Source: Calliopum simillimum (taxonomy: Eukaryota; Arthropoda; Insecta; Diptera; Lauxaniidae). Taken from it: a stretch of DNA of 64,000 bases. Below, piece by piece: positions 1 through 11,389 of this stretch. The stretch lies in the NCBI GenBank assembly GCA_951812925.1, contig OX638370.1, positions 34,839,948 to 34,903,947 on the forward strand, written 5' to 3'. The first letter of the stretch is position 1. Every line of letters starts with the position of its first letter. The position numbers and the translations under genes were made by a program. The notes beneath the pieces were generated by a model that saw only the letters and a program-made list of their open reading frames with translations, had not been told where the DNA came from and did no database searches.

Positions 1-18
1 ACTTCGATAACTACAAAT

Positions 19-273
19 GAGGAGTGATTTTTCAAAAGGGCTTATAACCAAAACGAGGCAAAATTAATGTCATAATATTAACTGCCTTATACTTTGTTAT
101 AAATTATTAAAATTGGATTTTGTTTTCACGAAAAGTTTACCTTATAGCGTGGAATTAATGGTATTTAGTTAAAAAAATCATATTTATCCAATAACCAATT
201 ATTATGCAAATAATGTGTATGATATTACTTTTGCCTCGTTTTGGTTATAAGCCCTTTTGAAAAATAACTCCTC
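19..273. mobile_element. MITE-like hairpin, ~45-bp terminal inverted repeats
   Basis: GAGGAGTGATTTTTC...CGAGGCAAAA (from 19) returns as its near-perfect reverse complement ending at 273, with an AT-rich interior of about 165 bp. AAAT flanks both ends and could be a target duplication. No ORF. Family unknown. Confidence 0.6.
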
Positions 274-394
274 AAATCTGAATTCATTATATTTTTTAAG
301 TTGATTTGACCAATTATAATTTCAAAATCCTATTGTAAAATCATTTAACATCTTTAGGAGCCACACAAAAAAAAAAAAAAAAAAAAACATAATA

Positions 395-582
395 TTAATG
401 AAAAATTCATTGAATTTGAGCCGAGAACAGCGTTCATTGACTATATGAATCATTTCATAAAATATAAGAAATAAATTCATAAATTTTATTTTTTTATGAA
501 TTTATTTCTTATATTTTATGAAATGATTCATTTAGTTAATGAATGCTGTTCTCGGCTCAAATTCAATGAATTTTTTCATTAA
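395..582. repeat. Near-perfect ~188-bp palindrome
   Basis: Two ~90-bp arms (core GAGCCGAGAACAGC and its complement GCTGTTCTCGGCTC) meet at about 489 with almost no loop. Likely a small foldback MITE. The arms differ at only a few positions, so the insertion looks fairly young. Confidence 0.65.
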
Positions 583-587
583 TTTTG

Positions 588-1544
588 TGTTCTATTTTTT
601 GTGTGCATTGTGGCCAAAATTAAACATCCCTACTTCATACGATTCTTTACGTTGTCATTTATCTCTTTCCACGATATTCACAATTCCTGGATTTTTCCTT
701 TACCAACGACCTTTTCCAGTAGACTTTTTTGCCTACCACAATTTCAACTGCCTTGTGGATTCCATTTAATTGCTTGGCGACCAACTTTGCCGTGTGGTTT
801 CCAAGGAGTATGCCCAGCCGTCTTTATTTACGTAGCGTGATCTTGTTACCATCTTTATATTGGATTCAAATGAAAGACGGTTTTTCTTTTTTCCAGAAAA
901 AATATTTTAGAAGATCTGAAAAATAGGTCGCGGAGTGTTTTTATTAATCTTAGCACTGAAAAAGTTGTACAAATAGTTCTTTTTGCCCTGCCTTTATAGC
1001 CAATACCTTTCTGAAAATGGTCTGAATATGAAAATCGGTGAAGAATATTGTAAATGAGTGTTTAACTCAATTTCAACTTTTTGCACTCCTCGTCCACAAA
1101 AAAATCGGGAAATTTTAGCAAAATCGGAGGGGTGTGGCAATTCGTAGTATGGCTTTAACCGTCCAAAAAAAGTACGATTTCGGAAGGTTGCCTGTCTAGG
1201 CATTTTTTCTTTTAAGTTTGTGGGAACATTCTCAGGTGATGGAATTTTTCCACTTTTTTGAATTTCAGTGCAAGAATTTTTTTTTTTTGATATTGTAAAA
1301 TTTAGGTTTTTAAAAAAAGTTTTCATAGCCTACTACAACTCGGCCATGCTGACAAATCGATCACATTTTACACAAAATATATTTTTTTCTTACCAAAATC
1401 AAAACAAAAGAAAATTATGTTTCACAAACCAGAATTTAACTTTTTTTCTTTTTATAATGAACTAAAAATTTTAATTAAAACAAATTAAAATTAACATCAA
1501 CGATAAGGTTTTCACAGTTCGAAGTCCCGAGGCTTTGTCATCTT
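588..1544. other. AT-rich stretch without recognised gene
   Basis: Short overlapping ORFs on both strands have no recognisable domain. The phrase TTCATAGCCTACTACAA at about 1322 recurs near 3607, so part of this stretch is a fragment of a repeat that also flanks the Helentron. Confidence 0.5.
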
Positions 1545-1989
1545 CTGATATTGAAAACTGTTTGCTTACAGGCCAACTTTCGGAGCCTTCAAGCAGGAAT
1601 TTAGCACCATCGAGCCAAATAGATTCAAATTTGTTATTTGATAAAATGAGTAATTAAAAAAAAGAGGAACTTTTTCAAGATTAATTTAATTGTTAATATT
1701 GAAAGTTATAGAATGAGAAATAATTACAAATGGTGGAGGAAATGTCCTTTTCTGATATTGAAAACTGAATATTCACTGGCCAACTTTCGCAACCTTCAAG
1801 CAGGAATATAGGACCATCGAACCAAATAGAGTCGAATTTTTAATTTAAAAAAATGTATGAGCTTTTTATACCCTACACCCAGGGTATATTCACTTTGTCC
1901 TTCCGTTTGTAACGCAGAGAAGGAGGCGTGGCAGGTATAGAAAAGTATATATATTCTTGATCAGCGTCACCTCCTGAGTCGATATAGCC

Positions 1990-2053
1990 ATGTCCGTCTG
2001 TCTGGCTGGCTGGTTGGCTGGGTGGCTGGCTGGCTGGCTGGCTGGCTGGCTGT
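1990..2053 (+). repeat. (GGCT/GTCT)n microsatellite inside the Helentron
   Basis: GTCCGTCTGTCT followed by about nine GGCT-type units. It corresponds to the (GTCY)n tract of mini-me elements. Confidence 0.8.
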
Positions 2054-2249
2054 GTGTTGAAATACACTTTTTGGGAAAACTGAGCAAGATAATTCAATGA
2101 AATTTGGTACACTGCCTCCGTCGTCAAAGTTAGCTCGGGGGATTGAAAATGAGCAAAATCGGTCAACGGACACGCCTGCCGCTCATACAAAAATTATATT
2201 TTAGAAGTATTTTTCACGACAATGCAACCACAATACATATAAGTACTAC

Positions 2250-2895
2250 GAATTGTAAGCGCAAGCTCTGATAAAAAACTGAGCGAGTTCGGACAAGAGG
2301 GCGTGGCACCTCCCATATAAGCAAAAGCTTCAAAACGCTATACTGAAAGCGTTTTTTGAGATATTCGAACCAACTTTGACTCAGACACTAAGAGTCATAA
2401 ATGAAAGCTCTCAGCAAAAATTGGTTGAAATCGTACAAGGGGGCGTGGCACCTCCCATATAAGCAAAAATTTCAAAATGATATACTGAAAAAGTTTTTTG
2501 AGATAATCCAACTAAATTTCACTCTGACACTAAAAACTATGAATGCAAGCTCTGAAAAAAAAATGGGTGTACTCGCACAAGAGGGCGTGGCACCTCCCAT
2601 ATAAGCAAAAGCTTCAAAACGCTTTACTGAAAGCGTTTTTTGAGATATTCGAACCAAATTTGATTCAGACACTAAAAATTATAAATGAAAGCTCTCAGCA
2701 AAAATTGGGTGAAATCAGACAAGGGGGCGTGGCACCTCCCATATAAGCAAAAGATTCAAAATGCTATACTGAAAGAGTTTTTTGAGATAATCCAACAAAA
2801 TTTCACTCTGACACTAAAAACTATAAATGCAAGCTCTGAACAAAAACTGGGTGTACTCGGACAAGAGGGAGTGGCACCTCCCATATAAGCAAAAT
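2250..2895 (+). repeat. 142-bp tandem repeats with 284-bp higher-order unit
   Basis: The box GGCGTGGCACCTCCCATATA starts at 2300, 2442, 2584, 2726 and (one mismatch) 2868, an exact 142-bp period. Units alternate: odd ones have GCTTCAAAACGCT and GATATTCGAACC, even ones have TTCAAAATG and GATAATCCAAC. So the array is an ABAB dimer repeat. Confidence 0.85.
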
Positions 2896-3235
2896 TTTCA
2901 AAATACTGCAGTGTAGGGTATTTATTTTTTGGCCAGGCCAAAATTTACACCCTTACTAGTTTTACATTAATTTAAATGTTAATGAAGAAAATTATAGAAT
3001 GAGATATAATAAAAAAGCGAAAAAAATGTCTTCTGATATTGAAAACTGATTGTTCAATTGCCAACAAAAATCTTTTCAAAAATTTTAAGAACAACAAACG
3101 AAATAATCCCAGAAATTATTAAAAACTTAAATTTTACAATCAAAAGTGGTATTAGAAAGAATGCCGAAAATACTTCGAATAAACTTGGTGAACTGATTAA
3201 TTCAAAAAGGAACGTGTTTTCCACGCTCTGCAACG

Positions 3236-3490
3236 ATGGCACAATTACGACATTTGATTAAAGAAGGGGTCATGCAAGAGCTCGAGGCAAAGCTTTTAAA
3301 CGGGACTTCTGAAGGGAATGGAGTCATGTCTGTTACTAGTGACAACCAGTTGGTTGAAGAAGAAAATTGCGAGCATGCTGAAGAGATCAGGGCTCTTCAG
3401 AAGTGCATACGGATTGCAGAACTCAAGAAACAATTAAGTGGATTAAAGGGGTTCTGGTTTGTGAAACTTAGAATTGGGCTAAGCGAATAG
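3236..3490 (+). pseudogene. Unassigned 84-aa ORF, charged coiled-coil, probable transposon remnant
   Basis: ATG at 3236 opens a frame rich in Glu/Lys/Leu (…KEGVMQELEAKLLNG…, …EEIRALQKCIRIAELKKQL…) with heptad-like spacing. A second frame (3058-3261, …SKILRTTNEIIPEI…) overlaps its start and looks like the preceding part of the same protein after a frameshift. It resembles the coiled-coil part of retroelement gag-like proteins, but I cannot name a family. It adjoins repeat copies at about 3030 and 3607, which supports a mobile origin. Confidence 0.35.
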
Positions 3491-3699
3491 AATTTGGTTT
3501 TTGGTAAAAAAAAAACAATATATTCAATGGGAAGAATTTAATCTTTTCAGCTTGAAGTTTTCATACAAATTAAAGTATTTTATATTTCAATTGAAAAAGT
3601 TTATTTTCATAGCCTACTACAATATACATATGAGACAGAATTTTGTATGGTCTACAACTTGCGATCTCCATAATTCAAAACAAATTGTAATTTAACGCA

Positions 3700-5270
3700 C
3701 TTGCCCTGAAATTTGATGCTGTTGCAATAGGAACTCATATAAACTTAATATTTTTATAATTTTTTTTTTTTTTTGATTTTCTCAAGTTGCTGAACCTGTT
3801 ATACCACCTAAAATAAAATTTCAATTTCGATATATTTTTGTACGATTTGCATCAATATTGTTTACTGAAATAGCCCATAACTAAGGTGACCATATTTTTT
3901 AAGCCAAAATTGAGGTTTTATATTTTTTAACTAAATCCTACTTGTAAATCTCATAAGCAGGAAAATTCAAGTTTTTCTTCTTAATGTTTACATATCTCTC
4001 ATTTGCTTTTTTTAATGAGCTTTAATGCCGATTGTCAAAGCTAAGCGGTGCCACTTGGTCGAAAATAGCCAAAAGAAGATTTAAAATAAAACTCGTCAGA
4101 AGTAGATTTATTTTGATATGGTAAATTACGTGATTTCCTGTGGAAACTTATAAAACAAAGCAACTACAACACATGAGGATATGGCAAATTCAGCGTGCGT
4201 AGCTAAAGAAACGCTAGCAATCAAACAAATAGAAAAATAAAACGAAAGCAAGTATACGATATGACGAGATGGTCACCGTACCCAAATCTCGCAAATGCGT
4301 TTTTTATTGAATAGTAAGAATTCAATTCAATAATTAAATTATACAGAACGTAATAATATGCAAATCAATACAAAATGCATAGTCATAAGTGGTATAAGTT
4401 TTTTTTTTTTTAGATATTTTTATTTGTATTTACTTAATTAGCACTTTTAATAAAATAGCTAATTCATTAAGCAAACTCATATATTCATTTCACATTCATA
4501 ATAATTATTTTACTATCTGCTAATGCATATTAAAGCATATGATAACTAATTTTGTACAATTTTCGAGTTGTGAAGTCTTCGTTAAATGGTGTCATCTAAT
4601 GAGAATCTGCTAGGTTATGACGCATCAAACAATATCTAATGGTTTCGCTCGTGCCTTTAAATTTGCGAATTTGGGCTGTGAAGATAAACATTTTTTAATG
4701 AGATCGTGATAATTTTTTTTTTTTTTGAGAGGGGGTACTTTGGTGTTTCAAAATGTAGCAACCATTTTTCTTATTAACTTCAGGATTCCGTGATATTCTA
4801 AGCCAGAAGTTCAAAAAACACTATTTGCTGGGCTACATAATAAAACAAAGTAATTTTTAACCCTGCGTTTCCCAAACTGGGCCAGAAATAAATTAAATAG
4901 TTTTGGTACTTTTTTGGCACTTTTAGTACTTTTTTACTAATTGATACAAAATAAAAAAGCAAATTTATCATCCCTTGTACAATGTAAAGCAAAACGTAAA
5001 CAAACCAAAAAACATGATGTCGCCGCTTTGATTTTTGTCTCTCTCTTTGTGCTTCATGATTTTAATGAAACTTAGGGGAGTGATGCTATACTACATGAAG
5101 ATCAGTCTACGTTTTAATCTTGTACATGTTCACAAGGAGGCGTGGCACCAACCTAAATTTTAAAATTTATATTTGGTATGAAGGTGCCGGTTGTCAAAAC
5201 AATTTAATAAACAAAAAATGGGTGGCATTACGCTGTTTTTTTTCGAACTCAAGTTGAAAAATTGGTATGA
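3700..5270. other. AT-rich stretch; one MITE fragment, no gene seen
   Basis: Apart from the GAGATTTA-MITE fragment at about 3960-4151, only poly-T tracts and short chance ORFs are visible. Confidence 0.5.
3960..4151 (+). mobile_element. GAGATTTA-type MITE, partial copy
   Basis: Contains the family's internal blocks (GCCGATTGTCAAAGCTAAG, GCCACTTGGTCGAAAATAGC, ACTCGTCAGAAGTAGATTT, ACGTGATTTCC) in the same order as the copies near 13.5, 30.5 and 54.4 kb. The 5' end is missing. Confidence 0.55.
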
Positions 5271-5275
5271 CAAAT

Positions 5276-5665
5276 GCACCATTGGATTGAAGGAAACTTA
5301 ACGAGGATTTAAAAAAAAATTATAAAAGGGTATGTTAATAGGTTTTTTTTTTCATACTAAAATGGCCGCCAAAGTCAAAAAATGGGGTCCAGAACTTTCC
5401 GAAATCCTTTTAAACCCTATAAACCATATGCGCTACCTGAAAGCTCTTACAATTAGCTAAAACTTCGCCATAGAAATGTTTTCTCTAAAATGTCAGGGTG
5501 ATCCAAGAAACTTTTTTTTCTGAAATAAGTCAGAAAATCAGTTTTAACCCTCAGGGATACATATTAGACCCCCTCCAGGTGCAATTTTTTGTTAGTCGAG
5601 GCCTCTTCTATCATCTCCTAGAAGCTTCGTTACCTTATGCAATACACCCTGTATATCTCAGATAT
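5276..5665 (+). repeat. Dispersed repeat X, copy 1
   Basis: Shares a string of blocks with 58310-58792 in the same orientation: GAGGATTTAAAAAAAA, ACTAAAATGGCCGCCAAA, GAAATGTTTTCTCTAAAA, AGGTGCAATTTTTTGT, and a shared tail ending in ACCCT(G/A)TATAT. No coding potential recognised; probably part of an unclassified element. Confidence 0.6.
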
Positions 5666-5669
5666 TTGC

Positions 5670-7220
5670 TCAATGTATTGAAGCGTTGTCGTAAATCCAT
5701 TATGTTTAACCAATTGAGGTAAATACGAATGAATTGGTAAATGAAATCCATGCACAAATCATGACTTTGAATTTTGTCAGAAATTAAAAAAATTGGACCA
5801 CACCTTGTAGAACCCGTAGACAGTGTACAAATGCCTCCCAGACACCTTAGAAAAACAAAACCATTTATAAACTTATTACTCAATGAGAGCAAAAAAGTGC
5901 AGAAAAATAAAAACATTATTTGTACGACCTTCAGCGTTTGCGAAACAATAGAATGCCCCAACCTACATAAAAACAATGGAAGATCAGCGTTTAAATTACC
6001 GTAAAAACACAACACTCTGCTACCGATTTGTATGGAACCGGTGGCACACGCCATAATGTTGTGTTTTACGTTTCGCGCAAGTTCTTGAACTTGAAATTTT
6101 AATGAATCGCGTCTGACGCGCTGTAGCTAGCGCGCTGACAGTGCACGTAGCGCGAGCTCATAAAAGTATCTACAATCGACAGTCATAAAACCGAAAACAT
6201 AAATGAAAAATCCTACATTCAATAGAGATACATTTTGTACAGTTGTATTTGTGCAAGTATCTCAGAAAAAAAAGTAATTTAATTACTACAACGTGTTCTT
6301 CAAGTTAGATACGGTGCAGTTACAATATTCGTTGGATAATCATTGTTGTGGTATGAGACAAATTGTCACCCATACACTCAGTCAACTCCGTGTGAACGTA
6401 GGCAAACTTGAACTTGACCAAAGTTGAGGAAAAATTTCCGCAAAAACAAAAGAAATTTTTGTAATCTTTTGTAGTTGATGATCTAATTACAACCCAAAAG
6501 ATCAACAATTAAATGAATAATTTAGTTTAGTGCTCGTAAATGCACGTTGTTGGCAGATAGTACCTGCCAGTGTGATGTATTGTGCTAAATTTAAATTATT
6601 TTTAATTGTTTAAATAGCACGATTCACAGTTGTGTAAATAACTGTAAGTATTTGTCAAGTGATTGTATTATACAAACATAATCACTTTTGAATGAGTAGG
6701 TACTCATTAACCCCAGTTATATGCCTAAAGGGCCTTGTGACAAGTCCTCTACTTTTATCGTTCGTTTAACTCTCATGTAAAACAAAATTATCACTGTGAC
6801 GGCAAATAACTACGCTTATTACTGCAGCTCACTTCAAAATAAGCCAAAATAAATCGTCTCTATAGATGAGGCCTAGACCCAATGCCAAAGACCACGACCA
6901 AGACTAAATAAATATCAAAATCATTACCAATAACAAAACTCACTCTCCAAACCCAAGATTAATATGGTTTGGGTCTGTGAGTTTTGGTCTTGATTTTGAC
7001 ATTGTTCTTGAACTTGTCTTATAGGGTAGACAGACAGCAGCGCTAATGCGCATCAGCAGTTTTCATCCGAATTTACATGTGCATAATACCCAACTCAATA
7101 CGCATTGACTATTTCAATATGATGACGCTGTCGATAATTGTAGTCGATTGTGACAATTTGACGGAAACAATACATTTGATGGTCAATTTTGATATACAGA
7201 TTAGCGCTGTTGTATGTTTA
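5670..7220. other. Stretch without recognised gene
   Basis: A 76-codon frame at 5774-6004 and its antisense shadow have no family I recognise. A GC-richer patch at about 6100-6170 has several GCGCG/CTAGCGCG motifs. A short imperfect inverted repeat around AAACTCACTC.../...GTGAGTTTT lies at about 6936-6988. Confidence 0.45.
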
Positions 7221-7224
7221 CCCT

Positions 7225-7727
7225 ACGCGGAAAAAACTAAACCGTAAAATTTCATTGAAAATCTCAGTCATTTTTACTGAATTTTTCAGTAATTGTGCGC
7301 CCGTAAAGAAAAACCTTATTTTTTATAGATTGCACATAGCAATTTTTTTTAAAAATATAAAAATGAAAAAAAAATCTTATGTTGATGGTGTCGAACTTAA
7401 GACCTTTGTGTTTGTATGCGACGCTCTAACCATTGCGCTACTGTGTCACATTCGTTTCTAAAGATTTTTATTTTATTTAAATTATATATCAATAAAAATT
7501 TATACAAAATCAACCAGTAATAATTGATAATAATTTTAGGTAAATATTGCAGAGCTGACTGGAGTACTTTTTGAAGTTTAAACCATATATTTTACTTTCG
7601 TGCCATTACTTTCTCATGAGAATTCAGTAAAGTAATTGAATTACTGGAAAAAACCGTAATTTTTCATGAGATTGTTATGACTTTGCGTTGTTTGAAAATC
7701 AAATTTTGCTAATAATTTTTTCCGTGT
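7225..7727. mobile_element. Possible non-autonomous element with short TIRs and a tRNA-like segment
   Basis: ACGCGGAAAAAACT at 7225 and AATTTTTTCCGTGT ending at 7727 form imperfect terminal inverted repeats. The interior contains a tRNA-like sequence on the minus strand. No transposase. Could be a MITE that carries a SINE-like piece; boundaries tentative. Confidence 0.35.
7385..7452 (-). tRNA. tRNA-like relic (pseudo-tRNA or SINE head)
   Basis: The minus strand reads TAGCGCAATGGTTAGAGCG (box A-like D arm) and, about 25 bases later, AAGTTCGACACC (box B-like T arm). The stems do not pair well enough for a working tRNA and no clean anticodon stem is visible. Confidence 0.35.
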
Positions 7728-8129
7728 ATTAACCTTAAAAGCCAAAAATGTCTGATGGAAGCTTACTATTCAAATTTTTTGGATTGCATTTTTTCAGAGC
7801 AAAAAGCCGTCTATGTTCAATTATTACCTTGGCATCTTGGACCCCAACAAGGCCGATTGAAGTTTGTAACCCATATCGGCCCGGTACCCGATCTAGTTTC
7901 CTGTGAATTTTAGAACAATCAAGAATCTGTAGGAATTTTTTAAATATCTCAAACGGTTTTCAAGTTACGGTTGGGGTGTTTTCTACCCAAAACATATAGT
8001 CAATTCAGAACAAAATTAGTTTTTGTAAAGTTTTTGCAAGTTTATTTGAAACTATTGTAAAGTTTTATTGACATCTCTTTTTAAATATTGTTCCATGATA
8101 AATGGAGACACTTACCTGATAACCACACT

Positions 8130-8710
8130 AAGTTCAATTAAGGCACATTCATATTCCAGTGACCACGCGACCAAGTGACCTCATTGGGTAATTAGTATAA
8201 AAACTCCTCATTTTCAAAGATAAAATTCTAGTTTTAGGAAGCAGAAACTACACTAAACTGATATTGTTCCAAACACTATTTAATGTTCTATGAATCCCAC
8301 TTAGCTTCATCGAAACCCACTTCTGTTTCAGTGGTCCATGACCAGGTGACCAATTGGCCACATTGGGTTCTTAGTATGACAAGTCCTTATTTTCAAGGAT
8401 AAAATTCTATCATTAGGAAAAAGAAACTGCACTAAACTGATATATTGTTTCAAACACTGTTTTATGGATCTCATTAAGTTTCATTGAAATCCATTCTTGT
8501 TCCAGCGACCAGATGACCAAGTAGCCAAATTTGATACTTCGTATTAAAAGTCCTTATTTTTAAGGATAAAATTCTGGCATTAAGAAAAAGAAACTATACT
8601 ATACTAAGCTGATGTATTGTTTCGAACACTGTTTTATATTTTATGGATCTCGTTTGGTATCATCGGAATCCATTCATGTTCCTGTAGTTCATGATCAGGT
8701 GAAGAATGTT
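8130..8710 (+). repeat. Degenerate ~175-bp tandem repeats (3-4 units)
   Basis: GATAAAATTCT occurs at about 8219, 8398 and 8565. The following blocks AGAAACT(A/G)CACTAAACTGAT and AACACTRTTTTAT and the preceding CCAGGTGACCAA-type block recur in the same order. No ORF. Confidence 0.7.
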
Positions 8711-11388
8711 TATATTGCGCACTTCAAGGCTAAATGCCCAAAACACAGCTACTTTTCACTTTGAAACAAGAATATCTCAAAATTCTGACTTGATATAATA
8801 AAACAGATTGCGGCATTGTTTCAGAATTTGGAGTCAGAACATAAATTGCTCACCAAAATATGCTGTCGCTTTCAAAAAACTTTAAATTTATCCGAAAGGT
8901 ATACATATGCACACAGACCCAAGGGGTAGATATCTCAGAAATGGCAGTCCCGATTTGAATTATTTTTTCTCATGCTGAAACTACCACCCTATGGCAATAT
9001 GAAATGAGTACTGATGTTATCATTTTAAATATTTAAATATATAAATTTTTTTTTTTAAATGGTCTTTTTGGAGACTTTCGGTTCATGTAAGGGGCGTTGT
9101 GGGCGTAGTTAGCCCAAGGTCATCGTGATGCAATAATGATAGCAAACATTCCAAAGATCAGATATGTATCAACAAATAATTTCTAGAGTTTATAGTTTCA
9201 AAGTAATTTTAGTTTAGGGGTAGAAATTTACCCCTCTGAGCCAATATGGGTTAAACAAGAACAGGCTTCCCCTTTACCTTTCATTTCCAACTAAAAGGTC
9301 AATTTTTGTGAGCAAAACTTTCAATTCATGTCTTTAGTTTTAAGATATTTATAAGCAGTTGGAAATCAGTCAGTCATTGTTTCGATATACAGAATAGGGA
9401 TTAAAGTGTTAATACGAATTTTACTTATCGTCTGCGTGACGGAAAACTATTTTTCTTATTTCTGCTGCACACTCAAAATGCCAAACTGAACCATTTCCTT
9501 CGATTGCAATATTTTTTGGTAAATTTCATTTTCCTTCAAGACATTCTCTATTCTCGGATGTTATTCTCAACCTACCTTTTCCACAAGCTCAATTTCTGGA
9601 AATTTGAGCTCTTGGATTATGGAAAGATTGTCCTTCGTTGCTCCGATGGAGAAGAAATTATTTGAATGAAATCTCGCTAACCTTTTCTTGGGTGATTTGA
9701 GGCTGATAGTTCAGAATCTGGCTAGCATTTTCATCTCATCATCATATCATCGTGAAATTAGTCTTGTACTGTACTAATTATCTCGTCATCTATTAGTTGC
9801 TTTTGTTTATTTCGGTTCTCGTTTTACGTTGTTTCTTTATTTCTCTTCTTTTTCATTGGATGGCGCTGTTGGTAGTCAGCAACCATGCTTAATACAATCC
9901 ACACTAGATGGTGCTGTTTTCAAAAGGGTGCAATGAAACTTTACGTTTGTTGTTTATCTGTACTTTGCAATACATACGTGACAGTACGAGTATGATCATT
10001 TCGAACTGTCGAATATAAAGTCTTTATGGTTTTGCAATATAATTCGAAACAAGAAACCAACTGAATAAATTTGATAACATAATTTTCATATGTAATGATT
10101 ATATCAGACTACTTATTTTTCTATCTACGCGATTTAAATTTTAAAAAAATAGTTTTTGTTATATATAGGAAACTATTTAGTTTTAACACGTTCGGTAATA
10201 AACTGATTAAAACAAAAATATTGCAATTTGTTGGCGTAAATTGTTCAACTGAAAGTTATAAAAAAAAAATGGCAAAAAGTCTGATTTATCAGTTAACTTT
10301 CATATATCATTAAGTACAGTCATAATAAAATATTGAGCCCAATAAACGCTATTTGAATTATAACATTTCAATAAATTTGGTTTTTACTGCACCTTATAAA
10401 AGTGTTATAAAAATTAATAATTATTTTTTCAACCAGAATTTACAACCGCAATGTTTATACACTTCATTTCCCCCTTTGGACAACTGTTTTAAATTTTTAA
10501 CTTACCTACGTTTGTATTTAATTTGTTCTGATAAGCGAATTTCATTACGTGATTAACAAACCAATTTGTCAACCAATTTAAAAAATAAATACACTGAAAG
10601 TGGATGAAACTTAATGGCTTTCAAACAGACTGTACTTTAGTGCTGTTTTGGGAAATAACAGCTCCTAATCAAAAAAAGTATTTCAAGCAGATGATATTGA
10701 AACTTCTGTAAACAGCTCGAGAATTCTTACATATTTCTTAATAAACCTCTACCTTTATAATTTATGTAGTCTAGAAGACGATGATCTCTACAAAACTCAT
10801 TTGAAATCGATACTTAATGACTATCTAGTGTTTTAAATTCTCTTCAATATATCCTTGATTTACATATTTCGTGTTCCAGCGATCGCTTCCGTGTTTTCTT
10901 CGAATGAACTCTTGATCTTAGTTATGATTTTGAGTCTTGGTCTCGGTCTTAATCCTAGTCTTGGCTTTGATCTTGGTCGTTATCTTTGTTTTGGTCTTTA
11001 TATAACTGAAAAAATTGCTAAATAGTGCGAGTACCTCGTCGAAATTTCCGTACCGCATTTCTTCAGAGAGATAAATAATTTTATTTTCGAAAGGTCCGTG
11101 GCACCCTTATTACCTATTAATGACCCAGACAAAAAAAAAAAAAAAAAATTTTGGACTTGAAATCATAATAGAGTCTTGGTCATTTCTAGAGACCAATACT
11201 GATTTTGCTAATGTTTACTTTTAATGGAAACTAAATCTCAATGAAAGGTTCCCAGGTCATTGGTTTTAATGTGGTATATAATATGTAAAAAAGGTCAATA
11301 GTCGTCGGTAACTGAAAATTGAGTTTATTAAGTTAAAAAAAAAAAGCTTCATCGAATTTTCAAAATTTCTTTTGGATTAGCTCTTCTT
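8711..11388. other. AT-rich stretch without recognised gene
   Basis: No domain-bearing ORF. A (TCTTGGTCTTGATC)-type imprecise simple repeat lies at about 10915-11000. Poly-A runs occur at about 11132 and 11335. Confidence 0.5.
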
Positions 11389-11389
11389 T

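Larger units (their letters stand above)
1865..2959 (+). mobile_element. DINE/Helentron-type non-autonomous Helitron (mini-me-like) with central tandem repeats
   Basis: The 5' end carries TATACCCT-N6-AGGGTATA. GTGTAGGGTA near 2911 is the inverted copy of the 5' end (subterminal inverted repeat). A hairpin TTTTGGCC-A-GGCCAAAA at about 2927-2943 lies 12 bases before the terminal CTAG (2956-2959), followed by T. Internally there is a TA tract, a core (ATTCTTGATCAGCGTCAC...), a (GGCT/GTCT)n microsatellite and a 142-bp tandem array. This order matches dipteran mini-me / DINE-1 / DINE-TR1 elements. No protein is encoded; apparent ORFs follow the tandem repeats. Family level firm, exact 5' base uncertain. 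Confidence 0.75.
1545..3060 (+). repeat. Three copies of a TCTGATATTGAAAACTG-headed segment split by a Helentron
   Basis: A ~100-bp segment starting TCTGATATTGAAAACTG and continuing GGCCAACTTTCG...CCTTCAAGCAGGAAT appears at about 1545 and 1752. A shortened copy follows at about 3030. The lead-in sequence (TTAATTTAA...TATAGAATGAGA) is also repeated at about 1683 and 2970. The second and third copies are separated by the inserted Helentron. The translated first copy (DIENCLLTGQLSEPSSRN) looks like decayed coding sequence of an unidentified element. Confidence 0.5.

Noticed and set aside
2401..2888. Pairs of similar 67-aa frames
   Set aside because: They repeat with the 284-bp dimer of the Helentron array and are artefacts of the tandem repeat.
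5635..6054. 139-aa minus-strand frame and overlapping 76-aa + frame
   Set aside because: Neither translation shows a recognisable domain and they shadow each other; no splice or promoter support.
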